Assembly (NCBI GenBank): GCA_017537565.1
Contig: JAFYKQ010000046.1
Location: 1 to 32,394, forward strand
Source: Flavobacteriales bacterium
GTDB taxonomy: Bacteria > Bacteroidota > Bacteroidia > Flavobacteriales > UBA1820
DNA: 32,394 nucleotides
Direction: 5' to 3'
The first letter of the stretch is position 1, and each line of letters begins with the position of its first letter. The translations under genes and the position numbers were made by a program. The notes beneath the pieces are model-generated. The model saw only the letters and a program-made list of their open reading frames with translations, searched no databases and was not told the DNA's origin. Positions 1 to 9,384 of the stretch are shown here, in pieces.

Positions 1-2
1 AG

Positions 3-179
3 TATATCATATCTGCTATGAGTGTGTTTGACGGGCTATTTGATAAAGACGGGAATGCACGCGTATATAAAACACCAGAAAGCCCCGGCTATCAACGAGT
101 ATTAAAAGAAGCATATTCAAAACTCACACCTACGAGTAACCCTATTCTATATGTCTTTAAATTTAAAGACGTAGAGTAA
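3..179 (+). CDS. C-terminal end of an unrecognised protein (5' truncated)
   Basis: An open frame enters from the left edge and ends at TAA 177-179, giving the last 58 residues of a protein that ends in KFKDVE. An in-frame ATG lies at 18, but nothing before it looks like a promoter, so I read this as the tail of a longer gene. It is rich in charged residues and Tyr, with no signal or membrane segment visible. A strong terminator follows at 207-236, which supports this being a real gene end. I do not recognise the family. Confidence 0.5.
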   Translation, partial: YIISAMSVFDGLFDKDGNARVYKTPESPGYQRVLKEAYSKLTPTSNPILYVFKFKDVE

Positions 180-206
180 ATTCATTTAGGTATAAGATTT
201 AAAACT

Positions 207-236
207 AAAACCCCACCTTTTGGTGGGGTTTTTATT
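207..236 (+). terminator. Rho-independent terminator
   Basis: An 11-bp stem (AAAACCCCACC 207-217, GGTGGGGTTTT 222-232) with a TTTT loop runs into a T-rich stretch. It sits 28 bases after the stop of the truncated first gene. Confidence 0.85.
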
Positions 237-246
237 TATTTTTCAC

Positions 247-254
247 TAAATTAG
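247..254 (+). promoter_or_regulatory. Candidate -7 element, variant TAAATTAG
   Basis: TAAATTAG lies 26 bases before the ATG at 281 and matches the Bacteroidetes -7 form TAnnTTTG with one change (TTAG). No clear -33 TTTG is present because the preceding terminator occupies that space. The same variant occurs with a better -33 before the Cys/His-rich lipoprotein gene (29063-29070). Confidence 0.35.
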
Positions 255-280
255 CAGCATAAATAAAAGTATCTACCATT

Positions 281-766
281 ATGAAAAAATTACTGGTTAT
301 GGCTATGTTGTTACTGGGAGTAGTAGCACAGGCACAGGAAAGAGAAACGGTATATGTAACATTTACATCTCAACCATTAGGCGGGGATGAAGGAGTAATG
401 AAAGGTTATCCTAAACAAGATGAATATATTTTATCAGACCCTATGGGTTTTTGGATAAAGTCGGAGCAAAAAAATTATAAATTAACATTTTTTCATATAA
501 ACTATGATTTAGAAAAATTGGCACGGATAAGAGAAGTAAAATGGGACGACACGGTAGAGATAATTTATCGCCCTACTTCGTTCTTAAATGAAGTGACGGT
601 TATAGACCTTGATACTATGCTTCCCTTTGCAGATAAAGCTACTGCCGAAGCTTGGGGAGATACTATGGTAGATAAAAAAGTCTATTTCATAGATAAAAAT
701 GATACGGTAGATGGAACTCTACGACTTATACAAGTGACGTATCTCAAAAAATATAAGATTTTTTAA
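281..766 (+). CDS. Small secreted protein of unknown function
   Basis: The 161-residue product starts with a standard signal peptide (Lys-Lys, a hydrophobic stretch, then VVAQAQ), with cleavage expected near residue 19-20. It is therefore probably periplasmic or outside the cell. The mature part is rich in Thr, Val, Tyr and Asp and looks mostly beta, with no Cys and no catalytic motif I recognise. The frame begins 102 bases after the previous stop, past a terminator, so the gene is probably transcribed alone. By eye it is more AT-rich, with more TTA and AAA codons, than the genes to its right, which could mean accessory origin. It ends at a hairpin shared with the opposing gene. The open frame and signal peptide are clear; the function is unknown. 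Confidence 0.7.
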   Translation: MKKLLVMAMLLLGVVAQAQERETVYVTFTSQPLGGDEGVMKGYPKQDEYILSDPMGFWIKSEQKNYKLTFFHINYDLEKLARIREVKWDDTVEIIYRPTSFLNEVTVIDLDTMLPFADKATAEAWGDTMVDKKVYFIDKNDTVDGTLRLIQVTYLKKYKIF

Positions 767-770
767 AACT

Positions 771-805
771 AACACCCCCGCCACTCGTGGCGGGGGTGTT
801 TTTTT
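771..805. terminator. Bidirectional terminator between convergent genes
   Basis: A 14-bp perfect stem (771-784 with 787-800) is followed by seven T on the plus strand. On the minus strand it is followed by a shorter T tract. It serves the gene ending at 766 and probably the opposing phosphoesterase gene ending at 826. Confidence 0.85.
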
Positions 806-825
806 GCCTTATATTAAAGGCAGGA

Positions 826-2670
826 TTAAAGTTTCATATAGTGTATGGCTCCACCCATAGTAGTTACTATAAGAGCCTCCTGCCCTACGGGATATACACA
901 GGTTATAAGCGATGACGAGAAACGATGACACCACAGCGTCTCTCCTGTCTTTTTATCCAGACAGTAAACCTTGCCGTTGCCAGTAGGAATAAATGCTTTG
1001 GTGTCATTGACAGTGATACGTGTAGGGCCGTATTCTGGTCCCATTCCTATATTGGCACGCCATAGTTCTTTATATGTATCTACCGTAGCGTCTATTGCTA
1101 TGATATAGTCATTGATACTCTTTAGGTATAGAACACTGCCATCTGGTTCGGCACCCAATGATTCGCGACCGTTAGGTTTTTTGGTAGCCCACACACGATG
1201 TCCGTCTTTTTCATCAAAACAGTACAGATTATAATCTGAACTCTGGGCATAGATACGTCCGCCATATGACACAGGCCAAGTCGCTCCAGGAGAGAAATAA
1301 CGGTTCAATCCAGGTGCAAATTTCCAAGCCAGCGTACCGTCCTTTTTATTGATAGCATTAAATTCTGCCGCCCAAGAGCCTATACCTACCACGTTTTTAC
1401 CTATCGCTGGACGTGCCTCCATATAACCATTTATGCCTTCGTACTGCCACAACAGTTTTCCTCCTACTGCATCAAAAGCATAGAAACGTCCCTTACCCCC
1501 AGCCACATACATCGTGTCATTCTCTATGGCAGGAGTAGTCAATATAGGATAGTCTGTCATATGTTTCCACACCAGTTTTCCCTTGCGTGCAGACACACAA
1601 TACACACCACCATCTGTCGAAGTGAAGTAGATATTTTTATCGTAATACACAGGTTCTGAATATATCTTATCCCCCGTAGCAAATGTCCATAGGTATTTTC
1701 CTGTCTTTGCGTCCAATGCGCGTAATTCACCCAGTGTATTGGTAAAGTAAACAACTTTACCCTCCTGTATAACACCCGATGCTATATCGCTATGGTCTTG
1801 TACGTGCCAAAGCTGTGTTATGCGAGACGTACGGGCATTATCGGCCGTATAGTCTTGGCGGGCAGGGCGAGGAGTTGCTGCCGCATCAAATTTTTTAAGA
1901 GTAAGCGTAGCCCAAGCCTCACGAGGAGCCTCATCACAAGGACGACGTTCTACCACATCTACCTTTCCATTCTCTATCGTAAAGATAGTGTAACCCCCAC
2001 ATTTTTCTTTTGTACGCAATGTAGAACGGCATAGGAAGCCTGGTATTCCCTCAAAATCTGTCGCAGAATTGACGTGATAGTGTCCTGCTATGACAAACTG
2101 TATGTTGCGTGTTTTGAGCAGGTCTATTATTTGGTCGGCATTGGCTATGGCAGTCAATGTAAGTGGTGAATGGCACACAAATACCACAGGTGTATCCTCT
2201 GGTGTTTCTTTAAGATTTTTTGCCAGCCATTCTATGTCTTCACGTGGAGCCTGGCAAGGTCCCATACGCATATATGGGCCAGATGATATCCCTAGGAACA
2301 ACACCCCGTCGTGCATATAGCGGAACTGGCTGCCACCCATCACTTTGTTAAATGTAGTGCAACCGCTTTCACTCCAGTTGGTATCGTGGTTACCTGGCAC
2401 AAAAAGCAATGGTTTTTTATTGATTTCCAGTTCTTTTTTTACAGCCATTATCTCTTCATCGGTACCAAATTCTGTTATATCCCCCGCTATGATGATAAAT
2501 TCTATATCGCTCTGGGAGTTGATATCTTCCATAACTGCACGCAAGTCTGCCGATGCCGAAGCATAAGCCCCTAGGTGAGTGTCTGCCAATACAGCAAATT
2601 TGATTTTTCCCTCCTGTGCCTGTAGCATAAGTGCACACAACAGGAATAATGATAGTAAAAGTCTTTTCAT
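826..2670 (-). CDS. Secreted calcineurin-like metallophosphoesterase fused to a PQQ-type beta-propeller (copy 2)
   Basis: The 614-residue product starts with a signal peptide ending near LQAQE (residue 20). Residues 24-200 carry the ordered metal-binding motifs of calcineurin-like phosphoesterases: DTH (30-32), GD (63-64), GNHD (93-96), a His at 167 and GHYH (196-199). All expected ligands are present, so hydrolysis of a phosphoester is plausible; the substrate is unknown. From about residue 285 to the end, repeated blades of the form ALDAKTGKYLW and GGVYCVSARKGKLVW indicate a PQQ/YVTN-type beta-propeller, probably for binding or scaffolding. It lies 13 bases after its paralogue (2684-4543) and is surely co-transcribed with it. 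The family assignment is strong; its role is inferred only. Confidence 0.88.
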   Translation of the reverse strand: MKRLLLSLFLLCALMLQAQEGKIKFAVLADTHLGAYASASADLRAVMEDINSQSDIEFIIIAGDITEFGTDEEIMAVKKELEINKKPLLFVPGNHDTNWSESGCTTFNKVMGGSQFRYMHDGVLFLGISSGPYMRMGPCQAPREDIEWLAKNLKETPEDTPVVFVCHSPLTLTAIANADQIIDLLKTRNIQFVIAGHYHVNSATDFEGIPGFLCRSTLRTKEKCGGYTIFTIENGKVDVVERRPCDEAPREAWATLTLKKFDAAATPRPARQDYTADNARTSRITQLWHVQDHSDIASGVIQEGKVVYFTNTLGELRALDAKTGKYLWTFATGDKIYSEPVYYDKNIYFTSTDGGVYCVSARKGKLVWKHMTDYPILTTPAIENDTMYVAGGKGRFYAFDAVGGKLLWQYEGINGYMEARPAIGKNVVGIGSWAAEFNAINKKDGTLAWKFAPGLNRYFSPGATWPVSYGGRIYAQSSDYNLYCFDEKDGHRVWATKKPNGRESLGAEPDGSVLYLKSINDYIIAIDATVDTYKELWRANIGMGPEYGPTRITVNDTKAFIPTGNGKVYCLDKKTGETLWCHRFSSSLITCVYPVGQEALIVTTMGGAIHYMKL

Positions 2671-2683
2671 ATTTATCTATTGT

Positions 2684-4543
2684 TTAGTTTTCTGTGTAAC
2701 TTATACATACTATCTTACCGTCCATAGTAGATGCTACGACTGTCTTTTCGTCCAATGGCATTATATGATTTATAACGGTATTTGATAGTTTTTTTGCCCA
2801 GATGACACGACTGCCATCACGACTCACTGCATACACCTTACCTATGCTCGATGGAACAAATACGGCATTTGAATTACTCATAATAGGAGCCGGTGCTAAA
2901 TCCATATCCTGGTCATTGGGTAGAGGACATTTCCATACTATCTTACAAGTATCTGCCACAGCATCTACTGCTACCAGTTCATTGGTAAGCATAGTCTTGA
3001 CATATAGTTCTTTTCCGTCCAATGATATACCTTGGCTTTCACGTCCATTAGGTTCTTTGGAGAACCATATCTCTTCTCCTGTGTTTTTATCCAATGCTCG
3101 TGTAGCGCGTTCGGGGGTGGTGATAAATACTTTATCTCCCGATATCACTGGCCAGCACGCCGCAGCCGAATACATACGGCTACCCGTATTGTTCCACTTC
3201 CAAACCAACGTACCATCTTTTCTATCCAGCGCATAGAACTCATTACCCCAAGAGCCTATGTAAACTTTCTCGTCATCTGCCACAGCACGAGCCTCTATAA
3301 ATCCTTTCACTCCGTCAAATGTCCACTTTCTATCCCCACTCATAAGGTCTATGGCATAGAACTCTCCTGCCGATGAGCCTACATACACCACTCCTTCCTC
3401 TACCAGCGGGCAAGCCACTATACCTTTTCCCGTAGGGTGTACCCATATAAGACGTCCGTTTTTGGCATTGAGGCAATAAACATTACCATCTGTAGAGGCA
3501 CATACCACACGTCCTGCACTATATGCCGGGAAAGAATATATACGTCCACCTGTCTTGTAGCTCCACACATCACCTCCCGTACGAGCATATATAGATTTTA
3601 TCTCTCCCGCTGCCGTAGCATAGAAAAGACGTGTGCCATCACTTGCAAATCCACTACCTATATCGGCCGTTTCTTGTTTTTCCCACACGGTAGTAGCATT
3701 AGGATATTTTTCATTAAGAGAATAGTCTGGACGGGTAGTCTGTATGGAAGGGTCAAAAGGTTTCATATCAACCTCTGCCCACACTTTGCCATCTTTACCT
3801 CCACTCTCGTGGTTGCGTACAGTAAGATGCATAGTAGTAGTATCTATCGTTATGATGTTATACCCCACCACTTTACTAGGAGGTGTGCTACGCAATGTAC
3901 TACGCCCCACTATGGCAGGAACTCCGTCATAGTTTTTAAGATTATCTGTATGCCAATGCCCTGCCAGAGTAAGCTGTATGTTTCCTTTTTTAAGAACATC
4001 ATAGACTTCTGCTACATTGGATAGAGAGGCGTCCATAGGGTTGTGGTTGGTGTAGATGATAGGCATACCATCTGGTGTTGCAGATATAAGGCTATCCAGC
4101 CAAATGATAGACTCGCGTGGCACCTGTGCCATACCCATACGCATATTGGGGCCCGATGAAGTCCCACAGAAGAGTATCCCGTGAGACTCAAAAGCAAAGT
4201 CTGTACCACCAAATATACGTGCAAAACTATTGCAACCGCTCTCACTCCATTTGGTATCGTGGTTTCCTGGCACTATGTAATATGGCACGTCCAGTTCTTC
4301 AAAAATCTCGTGGGCTGCTTCCAGTTCCCAGTCTGCGCCAAATTCTGTTACGTCTCCCGCCATAATGACAAATTCTATATCATCACGAGAGTTGATATCA
4401 TCTACCGTCTTTTTAAGGTCTTCCATAGAAGACTTCCCACTTATATGGGTATCGGTAAGAAGAGCAAATGAAAATTTAGGATTATTTCCTCCACATAGCA
4501 CTACCGAGAGGAACAACATAGAAAATAATAAAATACGTCTCAT
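2684..4543 (-). CDS. Secreted calcineurin-like metallophosphoesterase fused to a PQQ-type beta-propeller (copy 1)
   Basis: This 619-residue protein is the first gene of a two-gene operon and a diverged tandem paralogue of the next gene. An N-terminal hydrophobic segment (residues 3-17, ending LCGG) targets it for export; the Cys at 17 is a poor lipobox, so I do not call it a lipoprotein. Phosphoesterase motifs are intact: DTH (31-33), GD (63-64), GNHD (93-96), NHNP near 167 and GHWH near 197. Propeller blades with the pattern LNAKNGRLIWVHPTG fill the C-terminal half. The pair shares domain order and local motifs (SGPxMRMG, NGRESxG), so it arose by duplication of the whole fusion gene. Its promoter region faces a Nudix-type regulator, which may control it. 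Confidence 0.88.
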   Translation of the reverse strand: MRRILLFSMLFLSVVLCGGNNPKFSFALLTDTHISGKSSMEDLKKTVDDINSRDDIEFVIMAGDVTEFGADWELEAAHEIFEELDVPYYIVPGNHDTKWSESGCNSFARIFGGTDFAFESHGILFCGTSSGPNMRMGMAQVPRESIIWLDSLISATPDGMPIIYTNHNPMDASLSNVAEVYDVLKKGNIQLTLAGHWHTDNLKNYDGVPAIVGRSTLRSTPPSKVVGYNIITIDTTTMHLTVRNHESGGKDGKVWAEVDMKPFDPSIQTTRPDYSLNEKYPNATTVWEKQETADIGSGFASDGTRLFYATAAGEIKSIYARTGGDVWSYKTGGRIYSFPAYSAGRVVCASTDGNVYCLNAKNGRLIWVHPTGKGIVACPLVEEGVVYVGSSAGEFYAIDLMSGDRKWTFDGVKGFIEARAVADDEKVYIGSWGNEFYALDRKDGTLVWKWNNTGSRMYSAAACWPVISGDKVFITTPERATRALDKNTGEEIWFSKEPNGRESQGISLDGKELYVKTMLTNELVAVDAVADTCKIVWKCPLPNDQDMDLAPAPIMSNSNAVFVPSSIGKVYAVSRDGSRVIWAKKLSNTVINHIMPLDEKTVVASTMDGKIVCISYTEN

Positions 4544-4553
4544 AATATATAGT

Positions 4554-4591
4554 GATAAAAATTATCGTTAATATGTGTCAAAAATACACAT
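4554..4591 (-). promoter_or_regulatory. Promoter of the phosphoesterase operon with overlapping inverted repeats
   Basis: On the minus strand TATTTTTG (plus 4579-4586) matches TAnnTTTG, with a TTG 17 bases upstream. An inverted repeat ATGTGT-N7-ACACAT (4573-4578 and 4586-4591) brackets the -7 box. A second repeat, GATAA-N3-TTATC (4554-4566), lies between it and the start codon. Both are good positions for a repressor operator. That a regulator binds here is inference. Confidence 0.5.
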
Positions 4592-4663
4592 TTTAGTTAT
4601 TTCCAACCATAATAATTGTGAATTATACATCAATTTTTTTTAGTTTTTGTTATAGTTTAATAA

Positions 4664-4671
4664 TATATTTG
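4664..4671 (+). promoter_or_regulatory. -7 element of the Nudix regulator gene
   Basis: TATATTTG matches TAnnTTTG and lies 30 bases before the ATG at 4702. T-rich sequence stands in the -33 region, but the nearest exact TTTG is too close. The box lies downstream of an earlier in-frame ATG at 4618, which argues against that start. Confidence 0.6.
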
Positions 4672-4701
4672 CAGGCACACATATACACCTATCGTTATAT
4701 C

Positions 4702-5403
4702 ATGACACGCGAAGACATTAAAGACTATTTTAACGTGGCCATTTCTGTATCTATGGTCATATTTGCTTTTGATGGGGAAAAGTTACGTATCCTTATCCAA
4801 CGCCGCGACGAAGACCCATTTAATGGCGCCTGGCAGTTACCATCACGTTTTGTACGCCCCAACGAAAGCCTGGAACTAAACGCCAAGATGCTTCTGGAAG
4901 AGACTATACCTATGACAGAAACGATAGACTCTTATTCAGAACAGCTAAATGCATTTGGTAAGGTATATCGTAATCCTCTGGGACGTGTAGTAAATGTAGG
5001 GTTCTATTGCATCGTGAAAATGACAGACGAAGACCGCCGTATGGCAGAACAGAAAGGCATGATGTGGGCTGCCTATACCGAAATCCCAGACTTGGCATTT
5101 GACCACAACGAGATAATAGACTACGCCAAACAGCGTCTTAAACGCCGTTTCAAACGCCGTCCAGTGGGATTCTCTCTACTACCAAAAGAGTTTACCCTCA
5201 CACAGTTGCAGATACTGTATGAAGGAGCCCTCAATAAAAAATTTGACAAGCGAAATTTCCGTAAGAAGGTATTTAATTCGGCTCTACTTATAGACCTGGA
5301 TAAAACGATAGAGACATCATATGGTAAAGTATCCAAACTATACCGTTTTGACGAAGACAAATATGAGAAAATGTCCCTCAAAGGATATGACTTCTTGTTC
5401 TAA
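4702..5403 (+). CDS. NrtR/AraR-type transcriptional regulator: Nudix domain plus winged helix
   Basis: I place the start at ATG 4702 (MTREDIKDYF), giving 233 residues. The frame is open back to 4618, but that stretch contains the promoter. Residues 12-140 form a Nudix-like fold; residues about 150-233 (FSLLPKEFTLTQLQILYE and after) match the C-terminal winged helix of NrtR-family regulators. The Nudix box is degenerate: Arg at the position of the first Gly, Lys-Met in place of Arg-Glu, and one residue missing, though Glu66-Glu67 remain. This fits a ligand sensor and not a working hydrolase. Known relatives sense nucleotide-sugar-like or sugar ligands (NrtR, Bacteroides AraR). It diverges from the phosphoesterase/propeller operon, its likeliest target. 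A terminator begins at its stop codon. Confidence 0.85.
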   Translation: MTREDIKDYFNVAISVSMVIFAFDGEKLRILIQRRDEDPFNGAWQLPSRFVRPNESLELNAKMLLEETIPMTETIDSYSEQLNAFGKVYRNPLGRVVNVGFYCIVKMTDEDRRMAEQKGMMWAAYTEIPDLAFDHNEIIDYAKQRLKRRFKRRPVGFSLLPKEFTLTQLQILYEGALNKKFDKRNFRKKVFNSALLIDLDKTIETSYGKVSKLYRFDEDKYEKMSLKGYDFLF

Positions 5404-5436
5404 AAAACAGTGCCACGTGTGGCACTGTTTTTTTTA
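5402..5436 (+). terminator. Rho-independent terminator
   Basis: A 15-bp stem (5402-5416 with 5419-5433), including the core CAGTGCCAC/GTGGCACTG, runs into T residues. It overlaps the stop codon of the Nudix regulator. Confidence 0.85.
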
Positions 5437-5475
5437 TACCCAATAATAATTGAACTGCATTTTACTTAATTTTAT

Positions 5476-5483
5476 TATTTTTG
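5476..5483 (+). promoter_or_regulatory. -7 element before yihY
   Basis: TATTTTTG matches TAnnTTTG and lies 25 bases before ATG 5509. A TTG at 5450-5452 is 23 bases upstream, slightly wide for a -33 element. Confidence 0.55.
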
Positions 5484-5508
5484 TCATTCATATAGTAGCA
5501 GTATCACG

Positions 5509-6477
5509 ATGAGTCGCCATTATAACAAACGTACAGCAATCTACCGCGTGCTTTATAGTATGTGGGATATTGTGATGACTATATGGGCACACATACGCCG
5601 ATTGCTTTATAGCGTCAAGGTTTCTGCTATGGGACGGCTTTCGCTTTACAGGATACTGGCTCTATATGGCAACGGACTGGTAAAAGGGACACTGGCTGCC
5701 CGTGCCGAAAGCATAGCTTACAGTTTCTTTATGGCTATGTTCCCAGGGGTGATATTCATATTCTCACTTATAGCATACATACCCATAGACGGCCTACAAG
5801 AAACCCTTATGGAGATAATAGAAGAAGCTCTCCCCCCACACACCTGGGAGACAGTGGCCTCTACCGTACACGATATAGTAAGCATAAAACGCGGTGGACT
5901 GCTATCTGTATCGTTCATAGGTGTCATATTTTTTGTAACCAACGGTGTAAATGGTCTTATAGCCAATTTCAAGACCTCGTATAACCAGATAAGTATGCGT
6001 CCCTACATCAACCAATATCTGGTATCACTTAACCTCATCTTTATGCTATTTGTCATACTGGTAATAACGCTATCGCTTATCATATTCAGTAAGGTGTTCT
6101 GGAATCAAGTGATGACGGTTTCGTTGCTGGGGATAGAGGTTACCAGTATCATATCGGTGGGTAGATACATACTTATATGCTTTGCTATACTGCTGACTGT
6201 ATCTCTTATATTCTACTTTGGCCCCAAGACCAAAGGTCTGCCGTTTTTCTCACCAGGAGCCATACTGTCCACCATTCTCATATTGATATCCTCATACGCA
6301 TTTGCGTTTTATATAGAGACTTTTTCACAATACAACAGGCTTTACGGGTCACTGGGAGCTATTCTTATATTTATGTTCTGGCTCTTTATAAACTCATTCC
6401 TGCTACTGGTAGGATTTGAGCTCAATGCCGCCATCATCAAGAGCATCAACACCATTAAAAGGAGGACCGAAAGATGA
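5509..6477 (+). CDS. YihY/BrkB-family inner membrane protein
   Basis: The 322-residue product has an amphipathic N-terminus, then the family signature AARAESIAYSFFMAMFPG (about residues 65-82), followed by about six hydrophobic segments. A conserved GxLLSVSFIGVIFFVTNGVNGLI region and a C-terminal LYGSLGAILIFMFWLFINSFLLL pattern are also typical. Members are polytopic inner-membrane proteins of unknown activity; the older ribonuclease BN label for the family is not supported. The last codons overlap the next gene (ATG 6474 inside the stop region, ATGA), so the two are translationally coupled. A promoter sits just upstream at 5476-5483. Confidence 0.85.
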   Translation: MSRHYNKRTAIYRVLYSMWDIVMTIWAHIRRLLYSVKVSAMGRLSLYRILALYGNGLVKGTLAARAESIAYSFFMAMFPGVIFIFSLIAYIPIDGLQETLMEIIEEALPPHTWETVASTVHDIVSIKRGGLLSVSFIGVIFFVTNGVNGLIANFKTSYNQISMRPYINQYLVSLNLIFMLFVILVITLSLIIFSKVFWNQVMTVSLLGIEVTSIISVGRYILICFAILLTVSLIFYFGPKTKGLPFFSPGAILSTILILISSYAFAFYIETFSQYNRLYGSLGAILIFMFWLFINSFLLLVGFELNAAIIKSINTIKRRTER

Positions 6478-7169
6478 TACGTTGCATTATCATAGACCCA
6501 GACATAGAATCTCGCAAGAACACTTCGCGTCTGCTTTCCAGACACGACGATTTCTCTATAACTGGTATGTATTCCCACCCAGACGAAGTCCCTTATCCCA
6601 TAGACAAGAGGGAGGTAGATGTACTTTTTATAGAAGTGGTTTTCTCCCGTCTTTATGGGCTGGATTACATACGCTCTCTTTCCAATGCTCCGCTTACGGT
6701 CATAACTACTTCACACCGCGAATATGCGGTAGAATGTTTTGAACTGGATATACTGGATTATCTCATAAAACCCATAGAGCCCGCCAGACTATCCACCACC
6801 ATATCACGCATAAAACGAGCTATAAAAGATTCTATTACCACCCTCCCACAGAAGGAAAACAACGAAGATTTTATATTCATTCGTGCCGAACGCCGCCGCA
6901 TCAAGATACCTTATGAATCCCTGCTATATGTAGAGAGCATAAAGGACTACATATCTATACACACCATAGGTGGGGAATATGTCATACACCAGACCTTATC
7001 GGGTTTTACGGCTATGCTACCCAGTGAGAACTTCATACGCTGCCATAGGTCATACACGGTAAACGTCCGCCATATAGAGGCTATGAGAGCATCTACGCTT
7101 ATAGTGGCAGGAAAATCCATTCCCATAGGTCGTATGTATATGACACAGGTGAAAGAGAAAATACTCTAA
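6474..7169 (+). CDS. LytTR-family response regulator with an atypical receiver domain
   Basis: The 231-residue product has an N-terminal receiver-like domain (residues 1-120) and a C-terminal LytTR DNA-binding domain (about 130-231, with FIRCHRSYTVNVRHI). The receiver keeps the switch Thr (78/79, in VITTSHREYA) and Lys99 (in DYLIKP). At the phosphoacceptor position, where relatives read LFLDI, it reads LFIEV, so Glu54 replaces Asp. The acidic pair is also altered (D8-P9-D10). Phosphorylation at the usual site is therefore unlikely, and the protein may be constantly active or work as a non-phosphorylated regulator. No sensor kinase lies nearby. It overlaps yihY by four bases, which suggests joint expression and perhaps a shared role at the membrane. 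Confidence 0.85.
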   Translation: MIRCIIIDPDIESRKNTSRLLSRHDDFSITGMYSHPDEVPYPIDKREVDVLFIEVVFSRLYGLDYIRSLSNAPLTVITTSHREYAVECFELDILDYLIKPIEPARLSTTISRIKRAIKDSITTLPQKENNEDFIFIRAERRRIKIPYESLLYVESIKDYISIHTIGGEYVIHQTLSGFTAMLPSENFIRCHRSYTVNVRHIEAMRASTLIVAGKSIPIGRMYMTQVKEKIL

Positions 7170-7300
7170 ACAGACATTTTGTCACTTCTCTTTATCTTTT
7201 TGTCATATTCGCTACGTCACACACACTTTGGCACAGAATGTGCTATATTTATTTACAGAAAACAACAAGAGATTAAATAACCAATATATATTTTTAAAAA

Positions 7301-7579
7301 ATGGAAAAACTTAACATTACTCCTCTATCAGACCGCGTACTGATAGAGCCTATGGAAGCCGAGACCAAAACAGCATCGGGACTTATCATACCAGACAGTG
7401 CCAAAGAAAAACCACAGATGGGAATAGTCCTGGCGGTAGGTGCAGGTAAAAAAGACGAACCTATGACTGTTAAAGCAGGTGACAAAGTCCTCTATGGAAA
7501 ATATTCGGGCAGTGAGTTCACACTAGATGGTAAAAAATACCTCATCATGCACGAAAGCGATATTTACGCTATCATCTAG
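7301..7579 (+). CDS. groES: Co-chaperonin GroES (10 kDa)
   Basis: The 92-residue product matches GroES throughout: [21 protein letters not shown] (with the mobile loop), the [16 protein letters not shown] turn, and the final [12 protein letters not shown]. It caps the GroEL ring in the cytoplasm and assists ATP-driven protein folding. It precedes groEL by 39 bases, the usual operon order. Upstream, TATATTTA (7244-7251) resembles a -7 box but lacks a well-spaced TTTG. A TTTTGTCA motif occurs twice between 7177 and 7204. I see no CIRCE-type inverted repeat, so heat regulation by HrcA is not supported by the sequence. Confidence 0.97.
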   Translation: MEKLNITPLSDRVLIEPMEAETKTASGLIIPDSAKEKPQMGIVLAVGAGKKDEPMTVKAGDKVLYGKYSGSEFTLDGKKYLIMHESDIYAII

Positions 7580-9250
<1,671 letters not shown>

Positions 9251-9275
9251 TACCTTTTAACAGGTACCCCCAAAA

Positions 9276-9309
9276 ACGCCAGAGCCCTGGGGCTCTGGCG
9301 TTTTTTTTG
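9276..9309 (+). terminator. Rho-independent terminator of groESL
   Basis: A 12-bp perfect stem (9276-9287 with 9290-9301, core CGCCAGAGCC) is followed by eight T. It lies 25 bases after the groEL stop. Confidence 0.92.
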
Positions 9310-9325
9310 CATAGCAAAAAAAATT

Positions 9326-9357
9326 TTTGGCACACATCACTACATTTACTACATTTG
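9326..9357 (+). promoter_or_regulatory. Consensus promoter of the alkaline phosphatase gene
   Basis: TTTG (9326-9329), 20 bases, then TACATTTG (9350-9357): a full match to the Bacteroidetes consensus. Transcription should start near 9364, so translation must start downstream of that. Confidence 0.8.
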
Positions 9358-9384
9358 CTATCAAATCACAAACAATTATTTACA

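Noticed and set aside
3437-4024. Plus-strand open frame of 195 codons
   Set aside because: It is antisense to the phosphoesterase gene, follows no family pattern and is produced by the codon use of the real gene.
4618-4701. N-terminal extension of the Nudix regulator from ATG 4618
   Set aside because: The stretch contains the -7 box TATATTTG (4664-4671) and encodes residues unlike the family; ATG 4702 is the better start.
7170-7300. HrcA/CIRCE operator before groES
   Set aside because: No CIRCE-like inverted repeat is present; only a repeated TTTTGTCA of unknown meaning.
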